From Anaerolineales bacterium (GTDB taxonomy: Bacteria; Chloroflexota; Anaerolineae; Anaerolineales; Villigracilaceae), in NCBI GenBank assembly GCA_025056515.1, contig JANWWB010000109.1, positions 1 through 9,600 on the forward strand: a DNA stretch of 9,600 nucleotides, in the 5' to 3' direction. Of the stretch, positions 7,514 to 9,600 are shown in pieces. The notes beneath the pieces are model-generated. The model was not told the DNA's origin, did no database searches, and was given only the letters and a program-made list of their open reading frames with translations. The position numbers and the translations under genes were made by a program. How positions within the stretch are numbered: the first letter of the stretch is position 1; every line of letters starts with the position of its first letter.

Positions 7514-9331
7514 CTAGGATTTTGGTGCCGGTGTGCTTTTCGCGATGTTCTCCAGGGAAGCGATGAATGCGCCAGAGAGAGGTGAGAGTTGAATTTCGAG
7601 GTTATTTCCCTGGATAAAAAGCGGATGACCGTTAAGCAGATCGGCGCAGGAAACCAGGCCGCTATGAGGCAAAGAAAGTGTGCGTGGGGTATTCGAGATG
7701 TTAACGGCAATCAAAACGATCTCCTCGGAATTTTGGCGCAGAAAGGCATAAACACCTGCACCGGAATCGAGGTGGAGCAGCCGGCGGACACCGTTCCACA
7801 GGACGGGGTGGGCTGCCCGTAGGGTATTCAAGCGACGGTAGTAATTTTGCAAGTTGACATCGGCGGTTCTCCAGTTCATTGGCAGGCGGCATTCTTCAAA
7901 GACAAGCCGATCACCTTGGCGCATAGGGCGCTCTTGCGAGAGGCCGGTTTCGGTGCCTGCATAGACAATTGGCGCGCCGGCGAGCGCATATTGTATCAGG
8001 GCAGCTAATTTTAAGCGTCGCTTGTCATTGCCGGCCAAGAAGAGGAAGCGCTCTTCGTCGTGGTTATCGAGGAACGAAGGCCGCAGATGTTCAGGCGGAA
8101 AATACGCTTCATGTGCTGCCAGGAAGGCTTCAAATTCGGCTAACGACATGCGTCCGGTGCCGAACGTCTCTCGCAGGGCACGGGCAAGAAGAAAGTCGAG
8201 CGTGCCGTCCATGATTCCGGTGTAGGAGAGGAGCAAGTCAGCATGATGGACGACTTCGCCGAAAATCCAACAATCGGATTTCGCTTCTCGGCAGGCGCGG
8301 CGGAAATCCACCCAGAAGTCATGGGGTGGGCCATAGGCGAAGTCGAGGCGAAAGCCGTCAAATCCCTCTTGCAGCCAGAAGAGCGCTGCTTCAAGCAAGT
8401 GAGCGCGAGCAGCTGGATGACGCAGGTTGAGTTTCGGAAGCGTTCGCACGTGAAAGTAGCACTCGTACTCCTCTGGCCAGCGTCTCCAAAGATACCAATC
8501 GCGATACCGACTCTCGGGGTTCTGTTGAGCCTCTACGAAGGTGGGATGCTGATTCGACCAATGATTAGCCACAAAGTCCAGGATGAGGCGGATTCCTCGT
8601 GCATGAGCAGCAGCGATGAGGCGGCGTACATCGTCCATCGTCCCTAAGCGCGGTTCGACGTTGAAATAATCTGTTGCGTCGTAACCGTGGTAGGAGGGCG
8701 AGGGAAAGAAGGGATTGAGCCAAATGGCGTTAAAGCCCAAATTGGCAATGTAATCGAGTTTTTCGATAATCCCTCGTAAGGTTCCACCGTGGAAGTCGCT
8801 CAGGGAGGCAGTCTCTAGCCAGGAGCGACCTGTGCCTGGGAAGAAGCGATCGGGGAAAATTTGGTAGATGCGAGCTTGGCGAGCCCAGGCTGGGGGTAAA
8901 TCGTTATCAATCCAGAGTGCGAAGGGAGGAGCAAAAGGCTCAGCCTCGGCATCGGCCTCGAGCCAGGTATCCAGGTCAGCGCGATGCGCTTGTAGACGAT
9001 AGCGCAGGAGTGTTTTGGCAGGCAAGGGTGGAAGAGTAACTTGCCAGGTGCGTACATAACTCCAGAGAAGCGGTGACCATTTCACCTCTCCGGCTTCCAG
9101 GTTGAGCATTGAGGCGCGTTCTGGGACAGGGTCGCTCCCATCAGTGGTAAAGAGGCAGCGAGCGGTGTCGTAGGGCAGGTCGGCAGAGGTGGTCAAGTAA
9201 AGTGTTAGGGGGCGCTCCGGCACAGGGTCGAGTGGTACACGGCAGTAGAGATGATGGATGCCTTGAGATTGCCGATAAATCTGTTCCAGACGTTGTTCCG
9301 GTTCAATGAGATGACCAAAGATGTTGTCCAT
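7514..9331 (-). CDS. Cytoplasmic GH13 alpha-glycosidase with N-terminal beta-sandwich domain
   Basis: A 605-residue GH13 enzyme with no signal peptide. Residues about 25-140 form an N-terminal beta-rich domain, similar in layout to the CBM34-type domain of maltogenic amylases and neopullulanases, and including a TTDGSDP turn (62-68). The barrel begins at about 153 (RIYQIFPDRFFP). Catalytic regions: LDFVANH with Asp252 and His257, GFRLDFAYG with nucleophile Asp330, FGEVVHH with acid/base Glu359, and LDNHDEERF with Asp425. Region V is LPKLN (298-302), close to the MPKLN neopullulanase signature, and a C-terminal beta domain covers about 510-595. The sequence after the nucleophile (FAYGPPHDFW) differs from textbook GH13_20 enzymes, so this may be a separate subfamily. 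It probably degrades imported malto-oligosaccharides, being the gene directly after the permease. No Shine-Dalgarno sequence precedes the ATG, and no in-frame alternative start was seen nearby upstream; the start is therefore slightly uncertain. Confidence 0.92.
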   Translation of the reverse strand: MDNIFGHLIEPEQRLEQIYRQSQGIHHLYCRVPLDPVPERPLTLYLTTSADLPYDTARCLFTTDGSDPVPERASMLNLEAGEVKWSPLLWSYVRTWQVTLPPLPAKTLLRYRLQAHRADLDTWLEADAEAEPFAPPFALWIDNDLPPAWARQARIYQIFPDRFFPGTGRSWLETASLSDFHGGTLRGIIEKLDYIANLGFNAIWLNPFFPSPSYHGYDATDYFNVEPRLGTMDDVRRLIAAAHARGIRLILDFVANHWSNQHPTFVEAQQNPESRYRDWYLWRRWPEEYECYFHVRTLPKLNLRHPAARAHLLEAALFWLQEGFDGFRLDFAYGPPHDFWVDFRRACREAKSDCWIFGEVVHHADLLLSYTGIMDGTLDFLLARALRETFGTGRMSLAEFEAFLAAHEAYFPPEHLRPSFLDNHDEERFLFLAGNDKRRLKLAALIQYALAGAPIVYAGTETGLSQERPMRQGDRLVFEECRLPMNWRTADVNLQNYYRRLNTLRAAHPVLWNGVRRLLHLDSGAGVYAFLRQNSEEIVLIAVNISNTPRTLSLPHSGLVSCADLLNGHPLFIQGNNLEIQLSPLSGAFIASLENIAKSTPAPKS

Positions 9332-9349
9332 AGTGGCATTTCGATAGAA

Positions 9350-9374
9350 TGCCCGACAGGAGCGCTGTCGGGCA
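9350..9374 (-). terminator. Perfect 10-bp stem-loop after the permease gene
   Basis: TGCCCGACAG (9350-9359) pairs perfectly with CTGTCGGGCA (9365-9374) around a 5-base loop. It lies 27 bases after the permease stop codon and 18 bases before the GH13 start. On the minus strand it is followed by ATTCTATCG, which is AT-rich but has no true T-run. It could be a leaky intrinsic terminator, or an intercistronic hairpin that protects the upstream transporter mRNA from 3' decay and sets a lower level for the downstream enzyme genes. The stem itself is certain; its function is inferred. Confidence 0.6.
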
Positions 9375-9401
9375 CGGAAGTTTGGGGAGATGGCGAGCGC
9401 A

Positions 9402-9600
9402 TTAGCCCTTGACGCCGCCGAGGGTTAGCCCGCCTTCCAGGTAGCGTTGTAAGAAGAGGAAAACAATCAAGACGGGGATAATGACCAACACGCCGCCGGC
9501 GGCGAAGTAGCCCCACGGGACGCTAAAGTCGTTGGCGAGCTTGTAGAGGGCAACCACAACTGTTTTGCGGAGCTCAGGGGCTGGGATGAGGACGGATGCA
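9402..9600 (-). CDS. Sugar ABC transporter permease, MalG type (C-terminal part)
   Basis: The last 65 codons and the TAA stop (9402-9404) of a gene that begins beyond the right edge. The translated tail contains ANDFSVPWGYFAAGGVL, a final hydrophobic span (about VLVIIPVLIVFLFLQRY) and the ending EGGLTLGGVKG. This 'LQRYL..GLT.GGVKG' ending is characteristic of MalG-like inner-membrane permeases of carbohydrate uptake ABC transporters (CUT1 family). The EAA loop that contacts the ATPase would lie upstream and is not in view. As the last transporter gene directly before the glycoside hydrolases, it most likely belongs to a maltose/maltodextrin importer with a MalF partner and binding protein further right. 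The family is firm; the sugar is inferred from the neighbours. Confidence 0.93.
   Translation of the reverse strand, partial: ASVLIPAPELRKTVVVALYKLANDFSVPWGYFAAGGVLVIIPVLIVFLFLQRYLEGGLTLGGVKG

Noticed and set aside
7359..8863. 17-base identical match CGATCGGGGAAAATTTG at 7359-7375 and 8847-8863
   Set aside because: It encodes the shared GH13 motif YQIFPDRF in both enzymes, so it reflects protein conservation and not a mobile or regulatory repeat.
7421..9401. LacI-family (MalR/CcpA-like) operator palindromes before the GH13 genes
   Set aside because: I searched both gaps by eye for a CG-centred palindrome typical of these regulators and found none.

Overview
The window is a run of six genes, all on the minus strand, that together form an alpha-glucan (starch, glycogen or maltodextrin) degradation and uptake locus. 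In order of transcription (right to left) they are: the C-terminal end of a MalG-type sugar ABC permease (9402-9600, cut by the window edge); a cytoplasmic GH13 alpha-glycosidase with an N-terminal beta-sandwich domain (7514-9331); a compact cytoplasmic neopullulanase or cyclomaltodextrinase-like GH13 (5894-7420); a multispanning GT-C (PMT/ArnT-like) glycosyltransferase fused to a seven-bladed propeller (3819-5897); a membrane-anchored GH13 with the MPDLN signature (2140-3822); and a GH57 amylopullulanase-like lipoprotein (1-2005) that runs off the left edge. No rRNA, tRNA, CRISPR array, mobile element or transcription regulator is visible.

Organism: the gene types point to a free-living heterotrophic bacterium. 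The mix of a GH57 surface lipoprotein, several divergent GH13 paralogues and a GT39-like membrane glycosyltransferase ending in 'two-component regulator propeller' repeats is reminiscent of Chloroflexota, especially Anaerolineae. This is an inference from gene content and moderate GC only; no marker gene is present.

Layout: coding density is very high. Genes 5894-7420, 3819-5897 and 2140-3822 are joined by two 4-base ATGA stop/start overlaps, so they are almost certainly co-transcribed and translationally coupled. The GH57 gene follows after a 134-base gap with its own strong ribosome binding site. The gap between the permease and the first GH13 gene carries a perfect 10-bp hairpin. No gene-free stretch exceeds about 135 bases.

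Working model (inference): the GH57 lipoprotein and the anchored GH13 cut polymer outside the membrane, the MalFG-type importer brings in oligosaccharides, and the two GH13 enzymes without signal peptides trim them in the cytoplasm. The odd member is the GT-C/propeller protein, which sits between two amylase genes with overlapping frames. It may glycosylate the secreted enzymes or another surface component, or use its propeller to bind a substrate or partner. This fusion and its coupling to amylases is the most interesting feature of the window.
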